DNA of 55,257 nucleotides from Ruminococcus sp. (GTDB taxonomy: Bacteria; Bacillota; Clostridia; Oscillospirales; Acutalibacteraceae), in the NCBI GenBank assembly GCA_017433905.1, contig JAFRGI010000025.1:1-55257 (forward strand), given 5' to 3'. A program made the translations under genes and the position numbers. The notes beneath the pieces are model-generated. The model was given only the letters and a program-made list of their open reading frames with translations. It did no database searches and was not told where the DNA came from. Shown one piece after another: positions 7,918-16,221 of this stretch (positions within the stretch are counted from its first letter, which is position 1; every line of letters begins with the position of its first letter).

Positions 7918-8454
7918 ATGAAAACAAAGTCGCTCCACTTTACTGCGCAGGCAGCGATCATCGCTGCGCTTTACGCCGTACTGACTATTCTTCAAAACAT
8001 CATTTTTCCGGGATCCGCCTCTGCGGCAATCCAATTCCGTATCAGTGAAGCGCTGACCATTCTGGCTGTTTTTACACCTGCCGCTATCCCCGGTCTGACT
8101 ATCGGGTGTATCATCGCCAATCTCTCCTCTATCTCCCTTTTCGGTCCGCTCGATATCATTTTCGGTTCTCATGCCAGCTTGTTCGCCGCAACTGCGATGC
8201 ATCTCCTGCGGAACATCCGTTTCTTTCATCTGCCTGTTTTGGCTGCGCTGATGCCTGCTCTCTTTAACGGTCTGATCATCGGCTTTGAAATCGCTTTTTT
8301 CTTTACGGACGCTGGATTTTCGCTCGGCGGTTTTTTCTTTGCCGGCGCCTTCGTCGCCCTCGGAGAACTCGCCGTACTCTTTCTTCTCGGACTGCCGCTC
8401 TGCGTTATGATGGAAAAAAGCAACATACACAAAATCTTTTTTCAAAAGCAGTAA
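7918..8454 (+). CDS. queT: QueT-type queuosine-precursor ECF transporter S component
   Basis: A 178-residue integral membrane protein with about five hydrophobic helices. It resembles the QueT family: FTAQAAIIAALYAVLT at the N-terminus, then AIQFRISEALTILAVF and PGLTIGCIIANL. QueT is the substrate-binding membrane subunit for a preQ0/preQ1-type queuosine precursor, working with a shared ECF energising module encoded elsewhere. The start is the ATG at 7918 with GGAGG upstream; the frame opens 19 codons earlier without a ribosome site. It is one of few genes in this arm on the plus (lagging) strand. Confidence 0.85.
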   Translation: MKTKSLHFTAQAAIIAALYAVLTILQNIIFPGSASAAIQFRISEALTILAVFTPAAIPGLTIGCIIANLSSISLFGPLDIIFGSHASLFAATAMHLLRNIRFFHLPVLAALMPALFNGLIIGFEIAFFFTDAGFSLGGFFFAGAFVALGELAVLFLLGLPLCVMMEKSNIHKIFFQKQ

Positions 8455-8472
8455 GCTTCCGCGCTTCCCGAT

Positions 8473-8501
8473 TTGACAATTCTGTCACAACGGTTTACAA
8501 T
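8473..8501 (+). promoter_or_regulatory. Promoter of the 8531 lipoprotein gene
   Basis: Plus-strand TTGACA (8473-8478), 17-base spacer, TACAAT (8496-8501), 30 bases before the ATG. So this gene has its own promoter despite following queT closely. Confidence 0.7.
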
Positions 8502-8530
8502 ATGTATATCAAAATAACGAGGTTATTCAT

Positions 8531-9322
8531 ATGAAAATATTACGATTGTTTGCATCTCTCTCTCTGGCTGCGCTGACAGTTATACCGCTTGCCGCATGCG
8601 GAGAAAACAATACTTCTTCCGAAATGGAATCCACTGTCGCCGTCACCGAGACGGCACGGGACGAAACGACCTCCGCTTTCTCCGACACAACAGTCCCCGA
8701 TACGGAATTTGATCTCAAAAGCCTGCACGCTATCCATGATAACGGCAACGATTTTGCCGGCGCGTGGCACATCACCGAACGCGATGCCGGCGATACCTAC
8801 AGCAGCTTCACCTATGTTTTTGACGGAAACACCTCTTCTTATCTGATCACAGGATCAATGGGATATATCAGCAAATACGAGATTAATCCCGATATCAAGC
8901 AAATGGCAAGCCAGATGATGTTCGGCATCAACGGCAAATACACCTATGCGTTCTCCGACGATAAAAACACGGTGACGCTGACCGATACCGGCACCAAAAA
9001 AAACACCACACTCGAAAAATATGCGTCCTTCTCCTGCATACCGACTCCCGAAGCCGACCCGGAGATTGACAGCGAGCTGGTTGGCGCCTGGAAGAACGAA
9101 AACGGCACTTATCTGTACTTTGACAACCGCGGTATTATGTATGAAACCATTCAAGGCTTAAGCTTTACGTTCTATAACTATTCCGCCGAAAACGGAAAAG
9201 TTCATCTTCATTATTTCAATCCAGACGAAACAACCGAAGAAGCCTCCTACAGCACCGACGGCAACACGCTGACCTACAACGGTTCTACGTACGAACATAT
9301 CGACGCAAGCGAATTAGTATGA
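8531..9322 (+). CDS. Lipoprotein with two lipocalin-like/DUF5640-type repeats
   Basis: A 263-residue protein with a lipoprotein signal (MKILRLF start, LAAC lipobox with Cys about residue 23). A Ser/Thr-rich linker follows, then two beta-rich segments that each open with a GAW motif (about residue 77 GAWHI and about 186 GAWKN). Each has alternating short strands of the kind seen in lipocalin-like or DUF5640 domains. I cannot assign a ligand. GAGG precedes the ATG at 8531. It is monocistronic between its own promoter and the strong terminator at 9384-9423. Confidence 0.78.
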   Translation: MKILRLFASLSLAALTVIPLAACGENNTSSEMESTVAVTETARDETTSAFSDTTVPDTEFDLKSLHAIHDNGNDFAGAWHITERDAGDTYSSFTYVFDGNTSSYLITGSMGYISKYEINPDIKQMASQMMFGINGKYTYAFSDDKNTVTLTDTGTKKNTTLEKYASFSCIPTPEADPEIDSELVGAWKNENGTYLYFDNRGIMYETIQGLSFTFYNYSAENGKVHLHYFNPDETTEEASYSTDGNTLTYNGSTYEHIDASELV

Positions 9323-9383
9323 GGTCATTTTCCGTCAATTGTTATCTTTGCAAAAACACAAGCTGCCGCTCAAGCTATACATA

Positions 9384-9425
9384 AATAAGACGTAAGAGAC
9401 AAAATCCCTTACGTCTTATTTTTAT
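9384..9425. terminator. Bidirectional terminator between lipoprotein and hydrogenase genes
   Basis: A perfect 13-bp stem (9384-9396 with 9408-9420) and an 11-base loop, flanked by T-rich tracts in both directions. It lies between converging genes (8531 on plus, 9458 on minus) and can serve both. Confidence 0.85.
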
Positions 9426-9457
9426 GGAATCAATTATGAAAGAACAAAAGCGCCGGC

Positions 9458-10891
9458 TTATTTCAGAATGGATATTGCGTCGAGGATGGTTTTTTCCATC
9501 GCTTCTTGTCCGTATTTATCCACCTGCATTTTATCCTTTGCGCCGTGCGTCAGACAGCCGGCGCCGCCGATACAACCGCCGACACAAGCCATACCTTCGA
9601 TAAAGTTTGCTTTCAAAAGATTTTTGCTTTTCATTGTCAGCGCTTTTTTACATTCCTCAATACCGTCGCAGGAAATCGCATTCAGTTCAAAATCATCGAG
9701 CCCCTGCTCCTTCAATCCCTCGGCAACCGCGTCGGCAAGTCCGCCGCACCGGGCGAATATTCTGCCGAAATACGAAGCGTTGTCGAGCACACCTTCCTCC
9801 AGTGTAGTAAGGTCCATATCACGGCTGTCAAAAAGCGCCTGTAACTCCTCAAACGTCAGAATCGAATCAACATAGGGCTTTACGGCATCGAGCTGAACCT
9901 CCATCTTTTTTGCCGTACACGGTCCAATAAAAACAATTTTTGCATTTGGCGTTGTCTCTTTGATATACTTGGCTATGGTCGCCATCGGCGAAAGATTGTA
10001 AGAAACATGCGGTTTAAGCTGCGGAAACGACTTGTTGATGTATTCCACAAAGGCCGGACAGCAGGAACTGGTCAAAAATCCCGTTTCCGCAAGCTCCTTT
10101 GATTCCGCCTGCGCCACCATATCCGCGCCGAGAGCAGCTTCTACGACAGCATGGAACCCCAGCTCCTTCAGTCCGGTAACCACCTGACCGAGTTTTGCAT
10201 AAGTAAACTGACTGGAAATAGACGGCGCCACAACAGCATAAAGCCTATTGTTTTTTTCCTGCGCGCATTTTTTGAGCAATTTTATCACATGCAGAATAAA
10301 AGATTTGTCGGTAATGGCGCCGAACGGACACTGATAAACACATGCGCCGCATGCAATACACTTTGAATCATCGATCTGCGCCGCCCCGTTATCATTAATG
10401 CTGATAGCCTTAATCTTGCAGGCATTTTGACAGGGGCGTTTGCGGTTGGCAATAGCGGAAAACGGACACACCTTGGCACACTGACCGCATTCTACGCATT
10501 TGCTTTTATCAATATGAGCCACATGATTGTAGTCAAAGGAAATGGCGCCGCGTCTGCAAACATCCTCGCAGCGGTGAGCCAGACAGCCGCGACAGGAATC
10601 CGTGACCTCATAGCCGGCTGCCGGACATTCGTCGCATGCAATATCAATGACCTCTATTACATTTTGACGGTCAGAATTGCCGCCCATGGCTATCTTGACC
10701 CGCTCCGCAAGAATCGCCCTCTCTTTATACACACAGCAGCGCATGGACGGCGTTTTGCCGGGAACGATTATTTTCGGAATATCCAGCACGTTCTCCAACA
10801 ACGTATCATTCCATGCCTGACGCGCGACCTCGCGCAACACCTTGTATTTCAGATGCTGTACCTTGGTATCAAATTTTCTTAGCTTATTCAT
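9458..10891 (-). CDS. Monomeric [FeFe]-hydrogenase, group B-like
   Basis: A 477-residue cytosolic iron-only hydrogenase that makes or consumes H2 with ferredoxin. Ferredoxin-like clusters come first: CVECGQCAKVCP (132-143) and CIACGACVYQCP (178-189), plus extra Cys-rich motifs around 86-112 and 154-158. The H-cluster domain has L1 TSSCCPAF (274-281), L2 GPCTAKK (323-329) and L3 MACVGGC (434-440). The L1 and L3 variants and the N-terminal extension fit group B rather than classic group A enzymes. The ATG at 10891 has AGGTGA upstream. The pyruvate:ferredoxin oxidoreductase gene upstream supplies reduced ferredoxin, so the pair makes sense as a pyruvate-to-H2 route. HydEFG maturases are not in the window. 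Confidence 0.9.
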   Translation of the reverse strand: MNKLRKFDTKVQHLKYKVLREVARQAWNDTLLENVLDIPKIIVPGKTPSMRCCVYKERAILAERVKIAMGGNSDRQNVIEVIDIACDECPAAGYEVTDSCRGCLAHRCEDVCRRGAISFDYNHVAHIDKSKCVECGQCAKVCPFSAIANRKRPCQNACKIKAISINDNGAAQIDDSKCIACGACVYQCPFGAITDKSFILHVIKLLKKCAQEKNNRLYAVVAPSISSQFTYAKLGQVVTGLKELGFHAVVEAALGADMVAQAESKELAETGFLTSSCCPAFVEYINKSFPQLKPHVSYNLSPMATIAKYIKETTPNAKIVFIGPCTAKKMEVQLDAVKPYVDSILTFEELQALFDSRDMDLTTLEEGVLDNASYFGRIFARCGGLADAVAEGLKEQGLDDFELNAISCDGIEECKKALTMKSKNLLKANFIEGMACVGGCIGGAGCLTHGAKDKMQVDKYGQEAMEKTILDAISILK

Positions 10892-10901
10892 TCGCGTTCA
10901 C

Positions 10902-10973
10902 CTAAAAATATCTGACCTTGATGCGTTTGCCCATCAGCTTGAGCTGCTCTGAAAGCTTCTGCACCAATTTCAT
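10902..10973 (-). other. Short open frame ending at the hydrogenase ribosome site
   Basis: A lysine-rich frame on the minus strand opens near 11009 and ends with TAG at 10902-10904, overlapping the Shine-Dalgarno of the hydrogenase gene. The last 23 codons start with an ATG at 10973 (MKLVQKLSEQLKLMG and so on) but have no ribosome site. It could be a small leader peptide, the tail of an eroded gene, or chance. Confidence 0.2.
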
Positions 10974-11280
10974 TTTGATGTTGAAATAATATATCGGCAA
11001 ATCGTTTTTTACATTAGGGCTTGTTTAATCAACCGCGGAATGCACAAAAGCGACTGTCGTGCAAAACAGCCGCTTGGGATGATAAATGGTACTAACGCTT
11101 AAAGCAACACCGCACAGTTTTTTATCTGTACGGGGTCTGGATTGTTTTTGGCTCCCCCTCCGCTATTTTTCTTGTGATTTCCAATCAGCTTTATGAGCAC
11201 AACCGCCTTTCGGGCTGCCCGTTTTTTGGGGGGAGGGGGCTTTTATACGACAGCCCCCTCGTTAATCCATTATCACGCAA
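10974..11280. other. Hairpin-rich gene-free stretch between hydrogenase and nifJ
   Basis: No supported gene. Three inverted repeats are visible: 11048-11057 with 11066-11075 (10 bp, AAGCGACTGT arm), 11110-11117 with 11126-11133 (CCGCACAG arm), and 11233-11241 with 11252-11260 (GAGGGGGCT arm). The last is 20 bases after the nifJ stop and may end that transcript, though no T-run follows. The first has a short T tract on the minus strand and may be a terminator or leader structure ahead of the hydrogenase gene. I see no consensus promoter for the hydrogenase. Confidence 0.5.
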
Positions 11281-14200
11281 TCAGGTCGCGTCCTCGAAGG
11301 AAGCAATTCTGGAGAGGTGCGCATACTTCTGCTCGGCAACCTTCTCTGCCTCTGCAAAGAGCTTCTCTGCTCTCTCGGGGAATGCACGGGTGAGCGCATT
11401 GTAACGAACCTCGCCCATAATAAAGTCGCGGTAGGACGCCGTAGGAGCCTTGCTGTCGAGCTGGAAGGGATTCCTGCCCTCGGCAGCAAGTCTGGGATCG
11501 TACCGGAAGAGGTTCCAGTAGCCTGCCTCGACAGCCTTCTTTTCCTCGAGCTGTGCAATACCCATGCCGCCCTTGATACCGTGGTTGATACAAGGAGCAT
11601 AGCAGATGATCAGAGACGGACCGTCGTAGCTTTCCGCCTCAACCAGAGCCTTGAGAACCTGGTTGTTGTCTGCGCCCATAGCAACCTGAGCCGTATAAAC
11701 ATAGCCGTAGCTCATGGCAATTGCAGCAAGATCCTTCTTCTTGACAGCCTTACCGGCAGCGGCAAACTGAGCCACAGAGCCGATCGGGGTCGCCTTGGAG
11801 GACTGACCGCCTGTGTTGGAATAAACCTCTGTATCGAACACGAGGATGTTGACATTCTCGCCGGAAGCGATAACGTGGTCAAGACCGCCGAAGCCGATAT
11901 CATATGCCCAACCGTCGCCGCCGAAGATCCACATGGACTTCTTAGCAAGCTCATCCCTGTCAACAAGGGTCTTTTTGACGAGCTCGCCGACCTTTGCGTC
12001 ATCAACTGCTTTTTCGAGCTCTGCGATCAATGCATCGGTCGCAGGACGAGAGGAGGTGGAATCTGTAATGGTATCGAGATACGCCCCGCAAGCTGCTTGC
12101 AGTGCGGCATTGTCCGTAGTGTCCTTGATCTCGGCCACATAGCTGCAGAGTCTGTTGCGGATTGCTTTCTGACCGAGCGCCATACCTAGACCGAACTCAG
12201 CGTTATCTTCAAAGAGGGAGTTCATCCACGCGGGACCGTAACCCTTCTTATTGGTGGTATAAGGAGTAGCCGGTGCAGAAGCTCCCCAGATGGAAGAACA
12301 GCCTGTCGCATTTGCAATGAACATTCTGTCACCGAAGAGCTGGGTAACCAGCTTCGCATAGGGTGTTTCACCGCAGCCTGCGCATGCACCGGAGAATTCG
12401 AGCAGGGGCTGCTTGAACTGACTGCCCTTGACGGTTGTAAACTTAAACTTCTCGCTAACCTCGGGCTTCTCGTCGATGGTCAGACCGTAATCAAAGAGAG
12501 CCTGCTTGCTTCTCTGCGAGTCGATGGGCTTCATCACAAGAGCCTTCTCGCCCTTCTTGCCCGGGCAAACCTGTGCGCACGCGCCGCAGCCGGTACAATC
12601 GAGTGTGGAAACGGTCATCACGAATTTGAGCTCTTTCAGACCGATCATCGGGATGCCGACCGTTCCCTCGGGTGCAGACGCAACCTCGGCGTCTGTCATG
12701 GGAACAGGACGGATAACTGCGTGCGGACATACGATTGCACAGCGGCAGCACTGAATACAATTGTCGGTCTGCCACTCGGGAACATCCACTGCGATACCTC
12801 TCTTCTCAAAGGCAGCGGAACCATTGGGGCATGTGCCGTCGATATGATCAACAAACGCGGAAACCGGCAGCTTGTTACCCTTGTACGCGTTGACAGGCTT
12901 GAGGATGCCGTTGACATACTCCACAAGAGCGCCCTGACCCTCTGCCTGATCCACAACAGCATCGTCGGCTGCATGGAGCCACTCGGCAGGAATCTCAACC
13001 TTCTTAACGTCCTCCATACCGCGGTCAATAGCAGCGTAGTTCATGTCTACGATCGCCTGACCCTTCTTCATGTAGGACTTCTTCGCAGCGTCCTTCATGA
13101 ACTGCTTGGCTTCCTCAGCGGGAATGATATCGGCAATCTTAAAGAATGCGGACTGCAGAACCGTATTCACACGACCGCCCAAACCAATTTCCTTACCGAT
13201 CTTGATGGCGTCGATAGTATAGAAGTTGATCTTTCTCTCGGCAAGGATTCTCTTCATCTTGCCGGGGAGGCGCTTGGTGAGCTCGTCAATATCCCACGCG
13301 CAGTTGAGCAGGAAGGAACCGCCTTCCTTAAGATCTTCGACGATCTCGTACTTGTCCACATAAGAAGGATTGTGGCAGGCAACGAAGTCAGCCTTGGAAA
13401 TATAATAGGTAGATTTGATCGGCTGATTACCGAAACGCAGATGCGATACGGTCAGACCGCCGGATTTCTTGGAATCGTAGGCGAAATAGCCCTGCGCGTA
13501 CATATCGGTATGGTCGCCAATAATCTTGATGGAGTTCTTGTTCGCACCAACGGTACCATCTGCACCGAGACCCCAGAACTTACAGCTGTGCGTGCCTTCG
13601 GGAGTGGTGTCGGGATTCTCCGCAACGGGGAGAGAAAGGTTGGTAACGTCGTCGACAATACCGATAGTGAAGCGTTTTTTGGGAGCCTCAGACTCGGCAT
13701 TTCTATATACGGCGATAATGTCGCCGGGGGTGGTGTCCTTGGAACCGAGACCGTAACGGCCGGCAAATACCTTTACGCCTGCGAACTCGGAATCATTCAG
13801 AGCGGCAAGAACATCGAGGTAAAGGGGCTCGCCGATGGAACCGGGCTCCTTGGTTCTGTCGAGAACAGAAATGGTTTTAACCGTCTTGGGCAACTCAGCG
13901 GTCATATAGGAACCAACGAAGGGACGATACAATCTGACTTTCAGCAAACCGACCTTCTCGCCTGCAGCGTTGAGATAATCAACAACCTCCTCTGCACAGT
14001 CGCAGACAGAACCCATTGCAACGATTACATGCTCGGCGTCAGCCGCGCCGTAGTAGTTGAACGGCTTGTAATCGGTACCGATTTTCTCGTTAACCTTGTT
14101 CATATACTCGATCACGACCTCGGGAACCGCGTCGTAGTAGCTGTTACAAGCCTCGCGAGCCTGGAAGAAGATATCATCGTTCTGCGCGGTACCGCGGGTC

Positions 14201-14841
14201 ACGGGATGTTCGGGGTTAAGAGAACGTCTGCGGAATTCCTCTACAGCGTCCCAGTCAAGCATGTCGGCAAGATCCGCATAATCCCACTCCTCGATCTTCT
14301 GGATCTCGTGAGAAGTACGGAAACCGTCGAAGAAGTGCAGGAAAGGAACTCTGCCCTTGATTGCAGTGAGGTGAGCAACGGCACCGAGATCCATACATTC
14401 CTGGGGATTGTTGGAACAGAGCATCGCATAACCTGTCTGGCGGCAGGCATAAATATCGGAATGGTCACCGAAGATAGAAAGCGCGTGGCTGGTCAGCGCA
14501 CGGGCAGAAACGTGGATAACGCCGGGAAGCAACTCGCCCGCCATTTTATACATATTGGGAATCATCAGGAGCAAGCCCTGAGAAGCGGTATAGGTGGTCG
14601 TCAGAGCACCTGCCGCAAGAGAGCCGTGAACCGCGCCTGCTGCGCCGCCCTCGGACTGCATTTCCGTAACCTGAACTTCTCTTCCGAACAGGTTTTTTTG
14701 TCCTGCCGCCGAAAATTTATCGGTCAGGTCAGCCATAACGGAAGAAGGTGTGATGGGATAGATAGCCGCAACGTCGGTAAACGCATACGATACGTGAGCA
14801 ACGGCGCTGTTGCCGTCCATGGTTTTCATTTTTCTTGCCAT
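11281..14841 (-). CDS. nifJ: Pyruvate:ferredoxin (flavodoxin) oxidoreductase
   Basis: Single-chain 1186-residue cytosolic enzyme converting pyruvate, CoA and oxidised ferredoxin to acetyl-CoA, CO2 and reduced ferredoxin. Features in order: N-terminal pyruvate-binding domain (IYPITPSS near 30, EGGAAGAVHG near 65), domain II and the EKR region, two [4Fe-4S] motifs (CIQCCRCAIVCP near 695 and CTGCGACAQVCP near 748), then a C-terminal thiamine-diphosphate domain (ACAGCGETPY, NATGCSSIWG, and GDGWAYDIGFGG near 978 with EVYSNTGGQSSKATP). Length is normal for the family. I chose the ATG at 14841 (AAGGAGG 11 bases upstream); a longer frame opens 23 codons earlier. It lies upstream of the hydrogenase on the same strand, its likely electron partner. 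Confidence 0.97.
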   Translation of the reverse strand: MARKMKTMDGNSAVAHVSYAFTDVAAIYPITPSSVMADLTDKFSAAGQKNLFGREVQVTEMQSEGGAAGAVHGSLAAGALTTTYTASQGLLLMIPNMYKMAGELLPGVIHVSARALTSHALSIFGDHSDIYACRQTGYAMLCSNNPQECMDLGAVAHLTAIKGRVPFLHFFDGFRTSHEIQKIEEWDYADLADMLDWDAVEEFRRRSLNPEHPVTRGTAQNDDIFFQAREACNSYYDAVPEVVIEYMNKVNEKIGTDYKPFNYYGAADAEHVIVAMGSVCDCAEEVVDYLNAAGEKVGLLKVRLYRPFVGSYMTAELPKTVKTISVLDRTKEPGSIGEPLYLDVLAALNDSEFAGVKVFAGRYGLGSKDTTPGDIIAVYRNAESEAPKKRFTIGIVDDVTNLSLPVAENPDTTPEGTHSCKFWGLGADGTVGANKNSIKIIGDHTDMYAQGYFAYDSKKSGGLTVSHLRFGNQPIKSTYYISKADFVACHNPSYVDKYEIVEDLKEGGSFLLNCAWDIDELTKRLPGKMKRILAERKINFYTIDAIKIGKEIGLGGRVNTVLQSAFFKIADIIPAEEAKQFMKDAAKKSYMKKGQAIVDMNYAAIDRGMEDVKKVEIPAEWLHAADDAVVDQAEGQGALVEYVNGILKPVNAYKGNKLPVSAFVDHIDGTCPNGSAAFEKRGIAVDVPEWQTDNCIQCCRCAIVCPHAVIRPVPMTDAEVASAPEGTVGIPMIGLKELKFVMTVSTLDCTGCGACAQVCPGKKGEKALVMKPIDSQRSKQALFDYGLTIDEKPEVSEKFKFTTVKGSQFKQPLLEFSGACAGCGETPYAKLVTQLFGDRMFIANATGCSSIWGASAPATPYTTNKKGYGPAWMNSLFEDNAEFGLGMALGQKAIRNRLCSYVAEIKDTTDNAALQAACGAYLDTITDSTSSRPATDALIAELEKAVDDAKVGELVKKTLVDRDELAKKSMWIFGGDGWAYDIGFGGLDHVIASGENVNILVFDTEVYSNTGGQSSKATPIGSVAQFAAAGKAVKKKDLAAIAMSYGYVYTAQVAMGADNNQVLKALVEAESYDGPSLIICYAPCINHGIKGGMGIAQLEEKKAVEAGYWNLFRYDPRLAAEGRNPFQLDSKAPTASYRDFIMGEVRYNALTRAFPERAEKLFAEAEKVAEQKYAHLSRIASFEDAT

Positions 14842-14925
14842 AGGAATTTTGTCCTCCTTTTTATTTAACGGCTTCAGGGAAATAAAAGCCGCAACGTGTA
14901 GAAAACACACGTTTTCTTATACTAT

Positions 14926-14954
14926 ATCTTATCACTTTTCACAAGCAATGTAAA
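14926..14954 (-). promoter_or_regulatory. Candidate promoter of nifJ
   Basis: Minus-strand -35 TTTACA (14949-14954), 17-base spacer, -10 TAAGAT (14926-14931). An alternative -10 (TATAGT) sits a few bases downstream. The rest of 14842-15095 is A+T-rich with no gene. Confidence 0.5.
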
Positions 14955-15083
14955 GTATTTTAGTTCGCGTTTTTAATAATTTTTTGTAAATACCATTTAT
15001 TTTCACGGAAATAGTTCATCAGACCCGCACCCATCTCATTACTTTTATCACAGCTTTCTTCGCCGCTATATTCCGGGAAGATC

Positions 15084-15151
15084 CGAAAAAACAAAAGAGG
15101 TTGGCAGCAAAGCCAACCTCTAAAAAGGGTCTGACCAGAGCCGACCCTTTT
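15084..15151 (-). terminator. Tandem terminator hairpins after the glucokinase gene
   Basis: On the minus strand, two stems follow the glucokinase stop: AAAAGGGTC pairing with GACCCTTTT (15123-15151), then a perfect 10-bp stem AGAGGTTGGC/GCCAACCTCT (15096-15121) ending in a T-rich tail (15084-15095). The second is a textbook intrinsic terminator. Confidence 0.85.
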
Positions 15152-15169
15152 AGCCTATTCCCAAAACAC

Positions 15170-16120
15170 TCAGTCCACAAAAGCTGCACCGATGATACCC
15201 GCGTCGTTGCCGAGCGTGCAGGTACAAAGCACGGTCTGCTTATCATTGTGCTTGGTGTAACGCTCCTCCTCAATGATTTTTCTGAGCGGACGAAGAAGGT
15301 TTTCTCCCTGATTGGAGATACCGCCTCCGATACAGAGCACATCGGGCTGGAAGATGTTGATGATATTAACCAAACCTGTCGCAAGATAACCAAAGTAGGT
15401 ATTGAGCACCTCCTGTGCTTCGTTATCCCCTGCCGCCGCCGCGTCAAAGGCAGTCTTGCCGCTAACTTTGTTAATATCGCCGTCAGCGAGCTTGAGCATA
15501 TAGCTGTAGTCCATCTTCTCGGAGAGGATCTTCTCCTTGGTAAGGTTGATCAAGCCCGTCGCAGAGGAATACGCCTCCCAGCAACCCTTTCGCCCGCAGC
15601 TGCACTCCTTGCCGTCCTTGACGATGACCATGTGACCCAGCTCTGCACCCGCAAAGTTGGAGCCGCTGTAGATCTTGCCGTTGATGATGATACCACCGCC
15701 GACTCCGGTACCGAGAGTGATGGCAACCGCATTCTTTGCGCCCTTCGCCGATCCCGCGAGGAATTCGCCGAGAGCCGCCGCATTTGCGTCGTTTTCAATT
15801 TTCACCTTCTTGTTGAGGCGCTCCTGCATCATCTTGACTACCTCCCAGTTATGGAAGTGCAGGTTGGCGGAATACTCAATCACGCCGGTCTGGGGATTTA
15901 CCGCACCGGGAACACCTATACCGATGGACTCTACCTCTTCGATGGTAACCCCTCCCTTTTCACATGCTTCCAGTGCAGCCTCTGCCATACTGTCGCAAAT
16001 CGCACTTTCGGGTCGGGGTACATTTGTTTTGCAGGAAGCTTTCGCGACAATCCTGTAGGTATCGTCCACCAAGCCGGCTACAATGTTTGTACCTCCAAGG
16101 TCAATACCAAGTCTATACAT
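15170..16120 (-). CDS. glcK: ROK-family glucokinase
   Basis: A 316-residue cytosolic sugar kinase that probably phosphorylates glucose with ATP. It shows the phosphate-1 motif DLGGTN near residue 7, a second ATP-site motif LGTGVGGG near 135, the EIGH-like AELGHM, and the ROK zinc-binding pattern CSCGRKGCWE near 175. There is no N-terminal helix-turn-helix, which argues for a kinase rather than a ROK repressor. The start is the ATG at 16120 (AAGGAG 8 bases upstream); a GTG three codons earlier overlaps that ribosome site. It is monocistronic with its own promoter and a tandem terminator. Confidence 0.92.
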   Translation of the reverse strand: MYRLGIDLGGTNIVAGLVDDTYRIVAKASCKTNVPRPESAICDSMAEAALEACEKGGVTIEEVESIGIGVPGAVNPQTGVIEYSANLHFHNWEVVKMMQERLNKKVKIENDANAAALGEFLAGSAKGAKNAVAITLGTGVGGGIIINGKIYSGSNFAGAELGHMVIVKDGKECSCGRKGCWEAYSSATGLINLTKEKILSEKMDYSYMLKLADGDINKVSGKTAFDAAAAGDNEAQEVLNTYFGYLATGLVNIINIFQPDVLCIGGGISNQGENLLRPLRKIIEEERYTKHNDKQTVLCTCTLGNDAGIIGAAFVD

Positions 16121-16155
16121 ATAAAACACTCCTTACTATCATATTGGATGGTTTT

Positions 16156-16184
16156 ATCATACCATAAAACTGCATATAACGCAA
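16156..16184 (-). promoter_or_regulatory. Promoter of glcK
   Basis: Minus-strand -35 TTGCGT (16179-16184), 17-base spacer, -10 TATGAT (16156-16161). Confidence 0.65.
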
Positions 16185-16221
16185 CAAAAACTTCAAGGCT
16201 TTAGCCAAAAAAATGTGAATA

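Noticed and set aside
12721-14868. A 715-codon open frame on the plus strand opposite nifJ
   Set aside because: The minus strand encodes a complete, highly conserved pyruvate:ferredoxin oxidoreductase; the opposite frame is a codon-use shadow without recognisable domains.
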